Assembly: GCA_030765055.1 (NCBI GenBank)
Contig: CM060955.1
Coordinates: 160,438,743-160,502,742 of the forward strand
DNA length: 64,000 nt
Origin: Mantis religiosa
Lineage: Eukaryota; Arthropoda; Insecta; Mantodea; Mantidae
Direction of reading: 5' to 3'
Position numbers and translations under genes: made by a program. The notes beneath the pieces were generated by a model. It saw only the letters and a program-made list of their open reading frames with translations, searched no databases and had not been told where the DNA came from. This document shows, piece after piece, positions 53,560 through 64,000 of the stretch. Each line of letters opens with the position of its first letter. Within the stretch, counting starts at the first letter, position 1.

Positions 53560-54209
53560 TGGCTCACAGCGTATTAGGTCAATTAATGGAAATTCATTGC
53601 TCTTTTTCTCTAGCTCTGTGAAGGACAAAGTATGGAAAGGTTGAATCAGACTGAAAAATTCAATGCCATAGCCGGGATTTGAACCACTTAATAGTGGTTA
53701 ACTATAAAGCCCGGACCTTAAAGTACTTACAGCATAGTAAGTCGCCATTAAGGTAGTTGTCTCATGTGTTTATGAGAACTCCTAGTGGTTTACTATAAAG
53801 CCCGGACCTTAAAGTACTTACAGCATAGTAAGTCGCCATTAAGGTAGTTGTCTCATGTGTTTATGAGAACTCCTAGTCGTTTACTATAAAGCCCGGGCCT
53901 TAAAGTACTTACAGCATAGTAAGTCGTCATTAAGATAGTTGTCTCATGTGTTTATGAGAACTCCTAGTGGTTTACTATAAAGCCCGGGCCTTAAAGTACT
54001 TACAGCATAGTAAGTCGTCATTAAGATAGTTGTCTCATGTGTTTATGAGAACTCCTAGTGGTTTATCGGGAAAAACACGAGTCAGTTGGAGAATTTAATG
54101 TCATGTCGGCTCGTTGGCCATAGTAGCTCAATGGTTAAGAGCAGTCCGACGGAGACCGGAAGATCCGTGGTTCAAATCCCGGCTATGGCATTGAGTTTTT
54201 CTTTCAGTA
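53560..54209 (+). repeat. Repeat F, long copy with tRNA-like terminal inverted repeats and a 91-bp array
   Basis: The left end 53650-53687 (CTGAAAAATTCAATGCCATA...GGATTTGAACCAC) is the inverse of the right end 54168-54209 (GTGGTTCAAATCCCGGCTAT...TTGAGTTTTT). The right side also has the rest of a tRNA-like sequence: GCCATAG acceptor (54117), GCTC-GAGC D stem, B box, CTATGGC. Between them is a four-unit 91-bp tandem array. Sequence left of 53650 (TTAATGGAAATTCATTGCTC) recurs near 32630 and 39700. Confidence 0.8.
53690..54053. repeat. 91-bp tandem repeat, four units
   Basis: Period checked from the start of CCTAGT at 53781, 53872, 53963 and 54054. Units 1-2 carry CCCGGACC/CGCCATTAAGG, while units 3-4 carry CCCGGGCC/CGTCATTAAGA, a dimer-type relation. 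Each unit has the hairpins ACTTAC-AGCATA-GTAAGT and CTCAT-GTGTTT-ATGAG. Confidence 0.93.
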
Positions 54210-54488
54210 CCTTGCCCTGCTAGTCAAGTCCGGTAATGGGACGGATCTTCGAATCGTTAAAGACCGTCTCCGTGCCTGTTTGTCTACGGTCTGTTCCTAC
54301 ACTTAATGCCTTCCTCCTGGTGCAGGTACTTAGGTCACATTGAACGAGGTGTCTGCTTGGGTTGCACAAATTAACCTTAACATATCTCATAGAGACAATA
54401 TTCTACATACGTTTTAAGTTACGCAAAGAATCGACTTTTTAAGCTTTCTTAAATAATTCTGTCCTGTCACAGCGCTGTTGGACCTAGG

Positions 54489-54580
54489 GCTGCCGACCTC
54501 ACGCCCACGTAAAGCCGCAGAGGAGGACAATCGCCCAACCGATGTGGGTACAGCATTACGAAATCTTAGCCGATATGTAA
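54489..54580 (-). repeat. SINE D fragment
   Basis: GCTGCCGACCTCACGCCCAC...GAGGACAATCGCCCAACCGA matches the central part of SINE D. Confidence 0.7.
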
Positions 54581-55387
54581 AACTGGGACTCCTGAAAATC
54601 TGAAGAATTTGTAAAAAGAAACATTACAACGGTATTTATTTATGTTGCAGAGTTAGGATGTGAAACTCCCGGGACGAACTAATTTCATGCACCTTCCCCC
54701 CTTTTTTTTATTGTTCTTTAATAACGCATACGATTTTTATCAGGAATCTGCCCCTATACTCCTTATAACTCTAATTTCCTACAATTCGACTGTTGCAAAT
54801 AACATTTGTATAAATCTCTCAATTTTCATACAGAAGGATATGAATAATCGGCTGAATGAATGCTGCTAATCAAAATTCGAACATCCTGTACGTCTGGCTT
54901 CCTGCAACTATGCACTTGGCTCTTGTATTGCGCACTTTCCCAGAATACATTGATTACATTAGTCAATAAAGTAATTAGAATTGCAGCCTTCAACGACTAA
55001 TGTGTACAGTCAATGAGTTCTAAGAAAGTTATATATGTTTTAGCAAGCAACAACATTTCATCCCTTGTTTGGTGTTTCAGCAGTAATGTATAATAATGTC
55101 GACGACCATTTACTTCCTATTCGTTGAACTTGTTTTGCCGTTTAATGAGCAGCTTTCCTGGAACTTAAAACTGTCACTTTACATTGTAAGTAGATTGCTG
55201 GGATGTGCATGCTTCAGTGCAATAAATTTGTTGTCACTAAACATATACATCGGTTCCGCCTTCAAACTGTTTAATACTATTGAAAATGTTACCAATCTCT
55301 TAATATCCAGCAACAATCCTAACGGAAAGCAATCGAGCACCTCAGTTGGAAAGGAACATATGCCAACAGAATAAATTTTAACGATTA
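54581..55387. other. No gene recognised
   Basis: AT-rich; plus frames 54660-54869 and 55096-55374 (92 codons, hydrophobic) have no recognisable family or transcription context. Confidence 0.35.
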
Positions 55388-56640
55388 TGTACGTCCTCCA
55401 ACGTTAAGCCATATCGGACGATGAATGAAATGATGTTCAAATGAGTACAGGGTACATAGAGCTTAGAGTTACCAGACATTCATCTTTTAGGATAAGGGAA
55501 AACTTCCAACGTTAAGTCATATCGGACGATGAATGAAATGATGTTCAAATGAGTACAGTCATAGAGCTTAGAGTTACCAGACATTCCTCTTTCAGGATAA
55601 GAGAAAACCTCCAACGTTAAGTCATATCGGACGATGAATGAAATGATGTTCAAATGAGTACAGAGTACATAGAGCTTAGAGTTACCAGACATTCATCTTT
55701 CAGGATAAGAGAAAACCTCCAACGTTAAGTCATATCGGACGATGAATGAAATGATGTTCAAATGAGTACAGGCATAGAGCTTAGAGTTACCAGACATTCC
55801 TCTTTCAGGATAAGGGAAAACCTCCAACGTTAAGTCATATCGGACGATGAATGAAATGATGTTCAAATGAGTACAGGGTACATAGAGCTTAGAGTTACCA
55901 GACATTCATCTTTCAGGATAAGAGAAAACCTCCAACGTTAAGTCATATCGGACGATGAGTGAAATGATGTTCAAATGAGTACAGGCATAGAGCTTAGAGT
56001 TACCAGACATTCATCTTTCAGGATAAGGGAAAACCTCCAACGTTAAGTCATATCGGACGATGAATGAAATGATGTTCAAATGAGTACAGGGTACATAGAG
56101 CTTAGAGCTACCAGACATTCGTCTTTCAGGATAAGAGAAAACCTCCAACGTTAAGTCATATCGGACGATGAATGAAATGATGTTCAAATGAGTACAGGGT
56201 ACATAGAGCTTAGAGTTACCAGACATTCATCTTTCAGGATAAGGGAAAACCTCCAACGTTAAGTCATATCGGACGATGAATGAAATGATGTTCAAATGAG
56301 TACAGGGTACATAGAGCTTAGAGCTACCAGACATTCGTCTTTCAGGATAAGAGAAAACCTCCAACGTTAAGTCATATCGGACGATGAATGAAATGATGTT
56401 CAAATGAGTACAGGGTACATAGAGCTTAGAGTTACCAGACATTCATCTTTCAGGATAAGAGAAAACCTCCAACGTTAAGTCATATCGGACGATGAATGAA
56501 ATGATGTCCAAATGAGTACAGGGTACATAGAGCTTAGAGTTACCAAACATTCATCTTTCAGGATAAGGGAAAACCTCCAACGTTAAGTCACATCGGACGA
56601 TGAATGATATGGTGTTCAAACGAGCGCAGGATCCATGGAA
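55388..56640 (-). repeat. Satellite-like array of SINE A tails (about 12 units), no head
   Basis: Tandem 108-bp units with very little divergence. Shortened units lacking a few bases (GAGTACAGGCATAGAG or GAGTACAGTCATAGAG instead of GAGTACAGGGTACATAGAG) alternate with full units at about 55500-56010. From 56011 to 56442 a 216-bp dimer is repeated twice, with identical translations of the two halves. The right edge decays at 56600-56640 with no SINE head, unlike the arrays ending at 19645 and 25032. Confidence 0.95.
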
Positions 56641-57340
56641 CCTCGAGTTGCAGCAGGACAATTTGCAAAATGCGCGACGATGGATGATTGATTACTCTCA
56701 CCTTTGGTGACGATTAGGTTGAATTCCTGTAGATGTCTTGGCATTCTGGAGTAATGAGTCTTATCTTTGGTCTAGTGCTGCAATGGTTGGAAAATAACAA
56801 TTCCTGTCCTTTAAATTTCGTGGAATTTATTCCGTAAAACCATTAATGAATTCTATTACAATTTTAAATTTCGTAGATTCTGTCGTTTCTTATTATATCA
56901 TTGAGCTTTAAGTTTCTGCAGACTTGCAGGGTGACATCAAAAACACGTCTTACTACGAGAACGTTGCTTTGCAGAATAATTTCAAGTCCTTTTTCACTTA
57001 TCTATCCTCCAGACATCTCACTTCTGCAATATCCAGGCTTCTATTAAACTCATCCGCTGTAGGGGCGGTTGGTTTTTCTCACCGTTGCCCTTGACAGCAA
57101 ACTATTTCACTGCATTTAAAGTCTGCATCGCCTACTGTATACATTTATCTTCTTTCCTTTTTCATACACTGTTCACATATTCTCACTTATTTATCACACA
57201 AATACTTTTACACTCACAATTTGATCATAATGTTCAATAAATAAATCACACGAAAATCTTTCAAAATCAATAATTATTTTTTTCTGGGGCTTAAATTTAT
57301 TACAAATAATCAATTTTAAAATACCGTTTCATAGTTACCG
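56641..57340. other. No gene recognised
   Basis: AT-rich without coding signal. Confidence 0.4.
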
Positions 57341-57734
57341 GACATTCATCTTTCAGGATAAACGGCCGCGCCGTGGCTCAGTGGTTAGACCGCTTGGCTC
57401 TCACCAAGGCGGACCGGGTTCGATCCCAGGCGACCGCAAAGTGAGATTTGTGGTGGACAACACGGCGTTGGGGCGGGTTTTCTCCGGGACCTCCGGTTTC
57501 CCCCGCCATCTCATTCCACCGATGCTCCATCTTCATCTCATGTATCATCAGTGTCACCGCCTGCGGTGCCGTATGCAGTAAAAGCGGGCGTTAAACACTA
57601 CACATTAAACACTACACATTTCAGGATAAGGGAAAAGTCCGAAAAGAAGTCTTATCCATATAACTCATCCTGGCTGATATTCGAAATCGCGACCTCTTGA
57701 ACGTGGCGCCACCAGCTCCGCTACAGAGGCGGGC
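57341..57734 (-). repeat. SINE A interrupted by SINE B
   Basis: SINE A tail/body TAGTTACCGGACATTCATCTTTCAGGATAA stops at 57361 and resumes at 57619 with TTTCAGGATAAGGGAAAAG, then B box and head to GCGGGCC (57734). Confidence 0.9.
57362..57618 (+). repeat. SINE B nested in SINE A, with target-site duplication
   Basis: CGGCCGCGCCGTGGCTCAGT ... GGGTTCGATCCCAGGCGACC ... GTATGCAGTAAAAGCGGGCG, then a short repeated tail (TTAAACACTACACA twice). The 11-bp TTTCAGGATAA flanks it on both sides (57351-57361, 57619-57629). This is the best-preserved SINE B here. Confidence 0.93.
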
Positions 57735-57884
57735 CAAGGAGAGGTGACACAATGTTAAAATATATCTGTTCTAATCATTTTTTCTATAAAACTAGCAATC
57801 TATGACGAAAATGGTATACAAATAGATTAATAGTTTCCGTACAGTTTCTTTAGAGAGTATTAGTAGTCTCACACATAATTATAT

Positions 57885-58105
57885 TTTGGGTTCCCTCAGA
57901 GCGAGGGAGCCGAAGCATTTCACCTGATGAGAATGAATGAACGTTGGAGCAATTGGTGGAATGATGGGGAAATCGGAGGACCCGGAGGAAACCCACCCCA
58001 GGACCATGTTGTCCACCACGAATCCCACTTTGCGGTCTCCTAGGATCGAACCCGGACTGTCTAGTTGAGAGCCAAGCGGTCTAACCACTCAGCTATGGCG
58101 CGGCC
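57885..58105 (-). repeat. SINE B, full length
   Basis: Right end inverted GGCCGCGCCATAGCTGAGTG; GACCGCTTGGCTCTCAACTA; GGGTTCGATCCTAGGAGACC; the body extends to ATTCTCATCAGG. More diverged than the 57362 copy. Confidence 0.88.
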
Positions 58106-58307
58106 ATAATTATATGTATATATATTATTTCAGTTGGTTATATGCCTTAATTTAGAAAAATATTTGACTCAGAGCCTTAGAAAAATGGAATAATATTAAT
58201 AACTAGTTATATACAATATTATAACTTGTGAAACTGTCACCTTCATACCTAAGTAATTTCTGGGAACTCGATCTTTCTGAATATGAACCAAGAATGTAGT
58301 AAAGTAT

Positions 58308-58797
58308 TGTCACCCGAACGTCGGAACACCCTATAGAGCGGGCAAGCAGGGGACGGTCGGCGCTCGCCACGCCCCCCTCATTTGTCTTGTGGCGGTAACA
58401 AGTGGTGGCTGGGAAAAAAACATCACTGCGCCGTCTCTTTCTGTTCCACCTGTGTTCTCGAACTTACGGGATATTTCATCTAATCTAGAACCTTCCAGAT
58501 CGGCTAGCTGACCCTATATAAGCAACACGTCGGGCAAGAGGAGTCAGTCAGAGTTCTTGGCCAGCAGTGTAAGAGTGCAGTGCTAGTGTACGACGAGAAG
58601 ACTGTGTGAGTGCATCGGAGGATTGTACGTAATTACGAGTGCAAGTGAAATTGTAACGGACGAACTGGTGAATCGTAATTGTGTGCATTACGTAATTCTG
58701 TGTAATTGCCAAGTGTTTAACTGTAAGTCGTTGGAAATAAAGAACATTTTTGAGTGGTGCAAATGGACTTTTCATTTCACGAACCCACAAAGTCACT
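58308..58797 (+). mobile_element. Solo LTR of the gypsy family (LTR-A, copy 3)
   Basis: Starts TGTCACCCGAACGTCGG and ends CCACAAAGTCACT (the expected final CA is degraded). It is flanked by GTAT at 58304-58307 and 58798-58801, a 4-bp target-site duplication typical of gypsy integration. TATA-like CTATATAAG lies at about 58514-58522, AATAAAGAACATTTTTG near 58736. Its U3 resembles copy 2, and its R/U5 is shared with all copies. Confidence 0.9.
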
Positions 58798-58801
58798 GTA
58801 T

Positions 58802-59689
58802 TGTTTATCTGTGACTTCTTTCGCAAGATGTAAGTTTTACTATTGATCTTCCTTTTCCCAAGTTCAAAAATGCGCGAGGGTGGCCGAAAAATGAAACTCC
58901 CGTTAACCACACTGTACTGTGTTGCAAATCACAACTTATACGACCTCATCTTCTCGCTGCACCATAGCACCATTTTAACAGTGCATTTGTTATTCAACAT
59001 TAGCCGGAGTAATCCAATTCAATTGGGTTAATTTGTACCTTTTTTAATTTGCATTTTGTAGCTAAAGCCAAGAGGGCATATTTGGGTTTTAATGCTGCCG
59101 CAGCTGGGGCAAGCAATTTAGTTAAAAGTGCTGAAAAGGAGCACAAGGTTCACGCGTAGTGGCTATTAAACGTACTCCCTGGGGCAATTTGCAAAGAGAG
59201 TCGTCAATTGGGCTTGGTGTAGCACAAGCTCAAGGAGTTTACTAAGTATAGAGTAGCTGGAGCAAGTAAAATATTCAATACAGAGATTTAATTGGAAATA
59301 CACGTATTAAAGCGCCCTGATTTCTCACTCAAAACCAACATAAGGTCATATTTAATCAAGAAAATTCCTCCAAACTTATAGAAAGTATTTGCAAGTCTTG
59401 GATGTGCTCAAAAACGTTCCAAATAATTTTGTCGAAAATAGCATAAGTTTAAGACATCATGACAAACCGTGGTCCATTTTCTAAGAATAAACTCTCAAGT
59501 CTTCTTTATTCTGAATGACTTTTGGGTAACTGGTGAACCGTAAGAGGTAGACCAGAAAGAATTACATCTCGTGAAAGCACGCAGTATAAGTGAAATATAT
59601 TTTTTTCGTGGATTTAGCCATTTCTGAAACATTCCTTGTTAATTAAAATTAATTGTTCTTCCAGACTAGTCGTGTGTAGGTTTGAATAG
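58802..59689. other. No gene; one copy of the unclassified dispersed motif
   Basis: Motif at 59485-59560 (CTCTCAAGTCTTCTTTATTC...TGGGTAACTGGTGAACCGTA). A G/A-rich stretch at 59085-59230 has no long frame. Confidence 0.45.
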
Positions 59690-59790
59690 ATAGACTGAAA
59701 AATTAAATGCCATAGTAGCTCAATTGTTAAGAGCAACCGAACGGAGACCGGGAGATCTGTGTTGCTATGGTATTGCATTTTTCAATCCGA
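59690..59790 (+). repeat. Repeat F, minimal copy (two ends directly around the tRNA-like part)
   Basis: GACTGAAAAATTAAATGCCATAG runs straight into TAGCTCAATTGTTAAGAGCA...CGGGAGATCTGTGTTG and ends CTATGGTATTGCATTTTTCA. Left and right ends are inverted repeats, and the 91-bp region is absent. The B box is deleted/decayed. Confidence 0.72.
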
Positions 59791-60236
59791 CTACGTATTC
59801 AGACCTTGTTATTGGTTTCAAAGTTACAATACTTATGTTTTTCTGAAATCACAAGTTATTTATTTCCCATCCTCCTAGTTGATAAAAGGAATTGAAAGCT
59901 CTCAGGTGGCGACCACTTCTTAAGAGATATAACTATCCTTAAACCTCCTTTATGCCACTATTCCCATTGCAAACACAAGGAAAAAATGTAATAAAGCCGT
60001 TTCTACGAATGTATCTCTATGAACATGAAATAGATAAAATAACAAACCTTTTTAATAGTAGTTTGTTGATAAAAACTAAAGTCTGATTTTCAAAAACCCT
60101 TATTTTTGTACTTCTCTTTAATAAAAATGAAAACTAGTAATATGGTTTTAATAGAAATGTCCATTTCCTGCTAGGTGTAGAGGAATAAGTGAATACGATA
60201 TGAACTCTTCAAAGGGCTGTTCTGTATATGAATTCG
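59791..60236. other. No gene recognised
   Basis: AT-rich; phrase AGCCGTTTCTACGAATGTAT near 59995 resembles one near 40972. Confidence 0.4.
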
Positions 60237-60982
60237 CCCACCTCTTTAGCGTGTTAGTAGCGTGCACGTCTCACCTTCGAGAGGTTTCGAGTTCAAATCT
60301 CGGTCAAGATGACTTACCTGGATAAAGTTTTTCCGGGATTTTCCCTTATCCTGAAAGATTAATGTCCGGTAACTCTAAGCTCTGTGTACCCTGGGCTCAT
60401 TTGAACATTATTTCATTCATCGTCTGATATGCCTTAACGGTGTAGGTTTTACCTTATCCTGAAATATGAATGTCTCGTAACTGTAAGCTCTAAGTACCCT
60501 GTACTCATTTGAACTCATTTCATTCATCGTCCGTTATGACTTAACGTTGGAGGTCTCCCTTATCCTGATAGATGAATGGTAACTCTAAGCTCTATGTACT
60601 CTGTACTCATTTGAACATCATTTCATTCATCGTCCGATATGACTTAACGTTGGAGGTTTTCCCTTATCTTGAAATATGAATGTCTGGTAACTCTAAGCTC
60701 TATGTAACCTGTACTCATTTCAACATCATTTCATTCATCGTCCGATATGACAACGTTGGAGGTCTACCCTTATCCTGAAAGGTGAATGTCTGGAAACTCT
60801 AAGCTCTATGTACCCTGTATTCATTTGAACATCATTTCATTCATCGTCCCATATGGCTTAAAGTTGGAGGTTTTCCCTTATCCTGAAAGATGAATGTCTA
60901 GGAACTAAGCTCTTTGGACGTTGGACTCATTTAAACTGATTTTGTTCATCGTCCAAAATGACTTAACACTGGAAGACGTTAA
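60237..60982 (+). repeat. SINE A with tail amplified to about seven units
   Basis: Head CGCCCACCTCTTTAGCGTGT, B box GAGTTCAAATCTCGGTCAAG, then repeated units CCTTATCCTGAAAGATGAAT...GATATGACTTAACGTTGGAG to GGAAGACGTTAAGCG. Units vary by small deletions. It is the plus-strand counterpart of the array at 16815-17336. Confidence 0.88.
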
Positions 60983-61488
60983 GCGTCAAGAAAAGAATAA
61001 TAGAAAAAAGAACATTGTCCTAATTCCAGCTACAGTTTAGAGTAGTTGTTTACCTATTTCTTTTTCTATTTGCTTATAAAACTATCAATCTTTGCAGTAT
61101 GATGGTGGTTTTCATCACTCTTGTCATGAGTTCGTAATGGTGAGCGCAGTGGGATATCAACACCGGCGTTGCCATCAATCGATATGTTATCTGGTATGCC
61201 CAGACGCTGGCCGGCTTGGAGCCTGGGAGAAATAATCCACGTGCACCGCCCAAGGGGAAGCCGGATGTGCCCCGGGAAAACACTTTTCTTATCCGGCGAA
61301 CCTACCAAAATGCGAAAATTCTTGTTTCTGAAATGGGAACTTTCTCTTTGACAGGAAGAAGCTGATTGCTTTAAGGTTGAACATCAAACAATTTCTCTTA
61401 ACAGCCGTTGAACGCATTCCAACTGCTGATTCTTGTTTTTATAGTGACTGGGTGTGTTGAAGGTTCATTTTTAAGTTTTAATTTTGGA
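60983..61488. other. No gene recognised
   Basis: A GC-richer patch at 61140-61290 is open for 60-80 codons on both strands with no known motif. Confidence 0.35.
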
Positions 61489-61675
61489 GCTTCGACACCG
61501 CCTTAGCCGAGCTCGCCGCTCATCAGAGTGGTCCAGTTTCGATACCAGGGTTCCGAATGTGGGATTTGTGGTGAACAAAGTGACCTCTGGGCGGGTATTT
61601 AGTTATTCCATTTACTTTGCCATTTCATATGCTCCACTTCTTTACCTTCATTTATGGTATCAGTTGTTTTTTTGT
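61489..61675 (+). repeat. SINE B, degenerate
   Basis: CACCGCCTTAGCCGAG...GGTCCAGTTTCGATACCAGG...TGTGGGATTTGTGGTGAACA...GGGCGGGTATTTAG...TGCCATTTCATATGCTCCAC follows the SINE B layout with many substitutions. Confidence 0.68.
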
Positions 61676-61687
61676 TAAATTTAATTT

Positions 61688-61913
61688 ACGTCCTGCAACG
61701 TTGAGTCATATCGGACGATGAATGAAATGGGTGAAGTGATGCCCAAATGAGCCCGAGGTCCATGGAGCTTAGAGTTACCAGACATTCGTCTTTCAGGATA
61801 AGGGAAACCCCCGGAAAAGACCTTAACCAGGTAGCTCACCCTGACCGAGATTCGAACCCGGGACCTCTTGAACGTGAGGCAGACACGCTACCATCTACGC
61901 TAACGAGGCGGGC
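61688..61913 (-). repeat. SINE A, full length
   Basis: ACGTCCTGCAACGTTGAGTC (tail) ... GATTCGAACCCGGGACCTCT (B box) ... CATCTACGCTAACGAGGCGG (head). Confidence 0.93.
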
Positions 61914-62170
61914 AGGTATCGGTTGGTCCTCCATCCTGAATATTCTCTAGGATCCTGAGACCCTTTGCTTTTCGACAACCACTTCTAAGTTCTCCATGTA
62001 AGGATAATAAATAAGCAAAAGGGGATGAATTTGAGCGCTGTTTTGGATTTCAAGATCAATGGAGCTTTAATTTCTTGTATATTTGAGAACGGTGTTCTAT
62101 ATTTTATTTTCTTGGACTGCATTTTGGGGCAGAGAAAGCGAATATTTAAGCACCACACTTTACAAGACAA

Positions 62171-62171
62171 T

Positions 62172-62230
<59 letters not shown>

Positions 62231-62233
62231 TTT
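62171..62233. repeat. (TTTA)n microsatellite
   Basis: About 15-16 TTTA units. Confidence 0.97.
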
Positions 62234-62839
62234 TCGTTGATACATTTTGAGTAGTAAAATTCAGAAGAGTGATATGTTGGTCACATTATTTTGCTCTTCC
62301 TCAAACTATTCTTAAACAATCTGACTATTCGACATAGAGATAAATAGCGATAAATTTTCATCCCATGTTTATGTATTTAAAAAAAAACGAAGAAATATAA
62401 TTGCGACTTGAAAAAAAGTAAATATTTGAAAATTTAAAAGTTGTTTGATATAAATTATTGTTTTAAGTAGATTTATTGTCGCGTATATTTTGTGGATCTA
62501 GCGATTAAGGTGATAAAATCAGTTACATGTAGGGCATTCGGAGTGAAATTTTCACAGGCTATGCTCAGAGAATTGTGTTACCGTATTTTGGAAAATAAGA
62601 AATAAATTTGTTATGTAAGGGGAAGTTGGGATGGGAAAGGATTTTGAAGATCATTGTGCCGCGTCCTTCGAAAATGCTGAACTTAAATTCCAAGTTTGGT
62701 GTTTAAGTATCCTTTCGGTTTAAGTATTCTGTTCACAGACATAGATATTTTACTAAAAATTCGTTTTCTTTCGATCAGTTGGGTCAGAAACATGTTGTAT
62801 TATTGTGTATTGCAGAAAATTGTACTGCATTGTATTGAC
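62234..62839. other. No gene recognised
   Basis: AT-rich non-coding sequence. Confidence 0.4.
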
Positions 62840-63035
62840 GGTGTGTTAGAGCGTGGAGCGCTGGTTCTAAGCTAAGGAATGCACACGGGATCGATCTCAG
62901 AAGTCCCGGGTAAAAGGTGGTATTCCTCATGGTAGGGAAAGAGAGGAACTACGGTAGGTAGCGATTCTTCTCAGGTCTCCTGTATCTGTCGGATGATTGC
63001 CCACCTCTATCACGGTACGTGGGCGTGAGGCGTGA
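62840..63035 (+). repeat. SINE D, diverged
   Basis: GGTGTGTTAGAGCGTGGAGC (head), GGGATCGATCTCAG (decayed B box), ACGGTAGGTAGCGATTCTTC, GGATGATTGCCCACCTCTAT and GTGGGCGTGAGGCGTGAG. Confidence 0.7.
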
Positions 63036-63054
63036 GCTTAGCAACGCAACATTC

Positions 63055-63163
<109 letters not shown>

Positions 63164-63303
63164 ATTGTTGTTTTTAGTGGTAAATTGATAAATAAAATCT
63201 ATTGTAAGAAAGGTTTAAGAGATTGGTTCTAATAAATAAGCAATATTGAAGATCAGCTTTTGGTAGCTGAAAGCATATCAACCAATAGTCTCCGTGAATC
63301 TTT

Positions 63304-63305
<2 letters not shown>

Positions 63306-63394
<89 letters not shown>
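63306..63394. repeat. (TC)n microsatellite
   Basis: About 44 uninterrupted TC units. Confidence 0.97.
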
Positions 63395-63397
<3 letters not shown>

Positions 63398-64000
63398 CAC
63401 TCACACAGAAATCACATGCTAACCGTGTTTACATGAGATTTTGTTGTGTAGGTACATGTAAACAGTAGTAGATTCAAATGTTCTGGAGCTCTTCATTTGT
63501 CATCATTCGCTTTCGGGCTTTCCATTAATATTCAGCACTCTTAAGTGATGTCCCAAATATTTTCTGCAGATCGGGGTAGTACATCCGATGGTCTTTGTTC
63601 ATTATTGAATTTGTGGTTTATGCAGTGTGGGGGATTTAATTGCTTAATTTTATGATGTGCCGCCAAGCAATCGTGGCCAGTTTGAAGACGAAATAATGCA
63701 ACTGCAGTTGATCAGGGCTGTTTTGTTTCTGGTGACACATTGGATTTTGTTTTGATCAGCTGTATGGGTTATTGTTTTCAATTTGCTGTAGAGTTGTGCT
63801 AATTTATATGATAAACAATTTTTCTTACTTGTTGGGTGAGTGTACCTTTTTTTGCAAATATATATCAGCCTTCTCATTCGGTTCCAGACCACAATGCGGT
63901 GGAATCCTTTGTAAAACAATGGTTTTGTTTATATTTTTTGACATTCTGATGGAATTTTTGGTTTCTGTTAGTCTATGGTCTTGAATGGTTTGGTTGTGTT
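63395..64000. other. No gene recognised
   Basis: Frames at 63650-63919 (minus) and 63772-63984 (plus) overlap and lack known motifs. Confidence 0.35.

Noticed and set aside
55388..56640. CRISPR-like regular repeats
   Set aside because: Units are contiguous 108-bp tandem copies without unique spacers, and identical sequence forms SINE A tails elsewhere.
58548..58910. 120-codon minus-strand ORF
   Set aside because: Antisense of the solo LTR; the homologous antisense frame at 15080-15367 shows it is a repeat artefact.
61747..61950. Small protein with ...PDRDSNPGPLERE..., also in the frames at 4403-4651 and 28037-28234
   Set aside because: It is translation of the inverted SINE A B box (TTCGAAC region) and recurs wherever SINE A lies.

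Overview
The window looks like non-coding, transposon-dense DNA from a large-genome arthropod, most likely an insect. This is inferred from content: many tRNA-derived SINE families, mariner/Tc1 remnants, RTE-type and RNase-H-bearing LINE remnants, a Ty3/gypsy element and abundant microsatellites in AT-rich sequence. I could not identify a host protein-coding gene, a genuine tRNA or an rRNA. Family names (SINE A-G, LTR-A, LTR-B) are mine, for cross-reference within this window only.

Layout. 1-3465: 5' half of a Ty3/gypsy retrotransposon on the minus strand (LTR, tRNA-Leu-type primer site, intact gag, intact pol running off the left edge). 3.5-11 kb: old repeats, including an LTR-B copy split by an insertion, a second LTR-B, and SINEs A, B, D and G. 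11.96-13.66 kb: decayed RTE-like LINE. 14.35-16.14 kb: a TIR-bounded DNA element with a Mutator-like transposase C-terminus, interrupted by a solo LTR of the gypsy family. 16.8-25.0 kb: three tandem arrays built from the ~108-bp tail of SINE A, plus SINE E. 26.5-32.7 kb: mariner, LINE and Tc1 scraps, an 84-bp-arm palindrome, and a TA-flanked Tc1/mariner-type element nested in repeat F. 33.2-38.8 kb: SINEs G and E and two larger members of the palindrome (Penelope-like?) family. 39.3-43.9 kb: two related mariners, one internally deleted. 43.5-46.9 kb: SINE C/SINE A cluster. 49.5-54.6 kb: SINEs D, A and B, a LINE RNase H remnant, and repeat F with a 91-bp tandem array. 55.4-61.9 kb: two more SINE-A-tail arrays, nested SINE B, a second solo gypsy LTR. 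62-64 kb: microsatellites and SINE D.

The only apparently undamaged coding capacity is gypsy gag-pol. Everything else is broken or non-coding. The most interesting structures are: SINE-tail segments amplified into satellite-like arrays (some with dimeric higher-order structure); an inverted-repeat family with ~12-bp flanking direct repeats and hammerhead-like core motifs; repeat F, a tRNA-like sequence used as terminal inverted repeat around hairpin-bearing 91-bp units; and several clear nested insertions that give relative ages.
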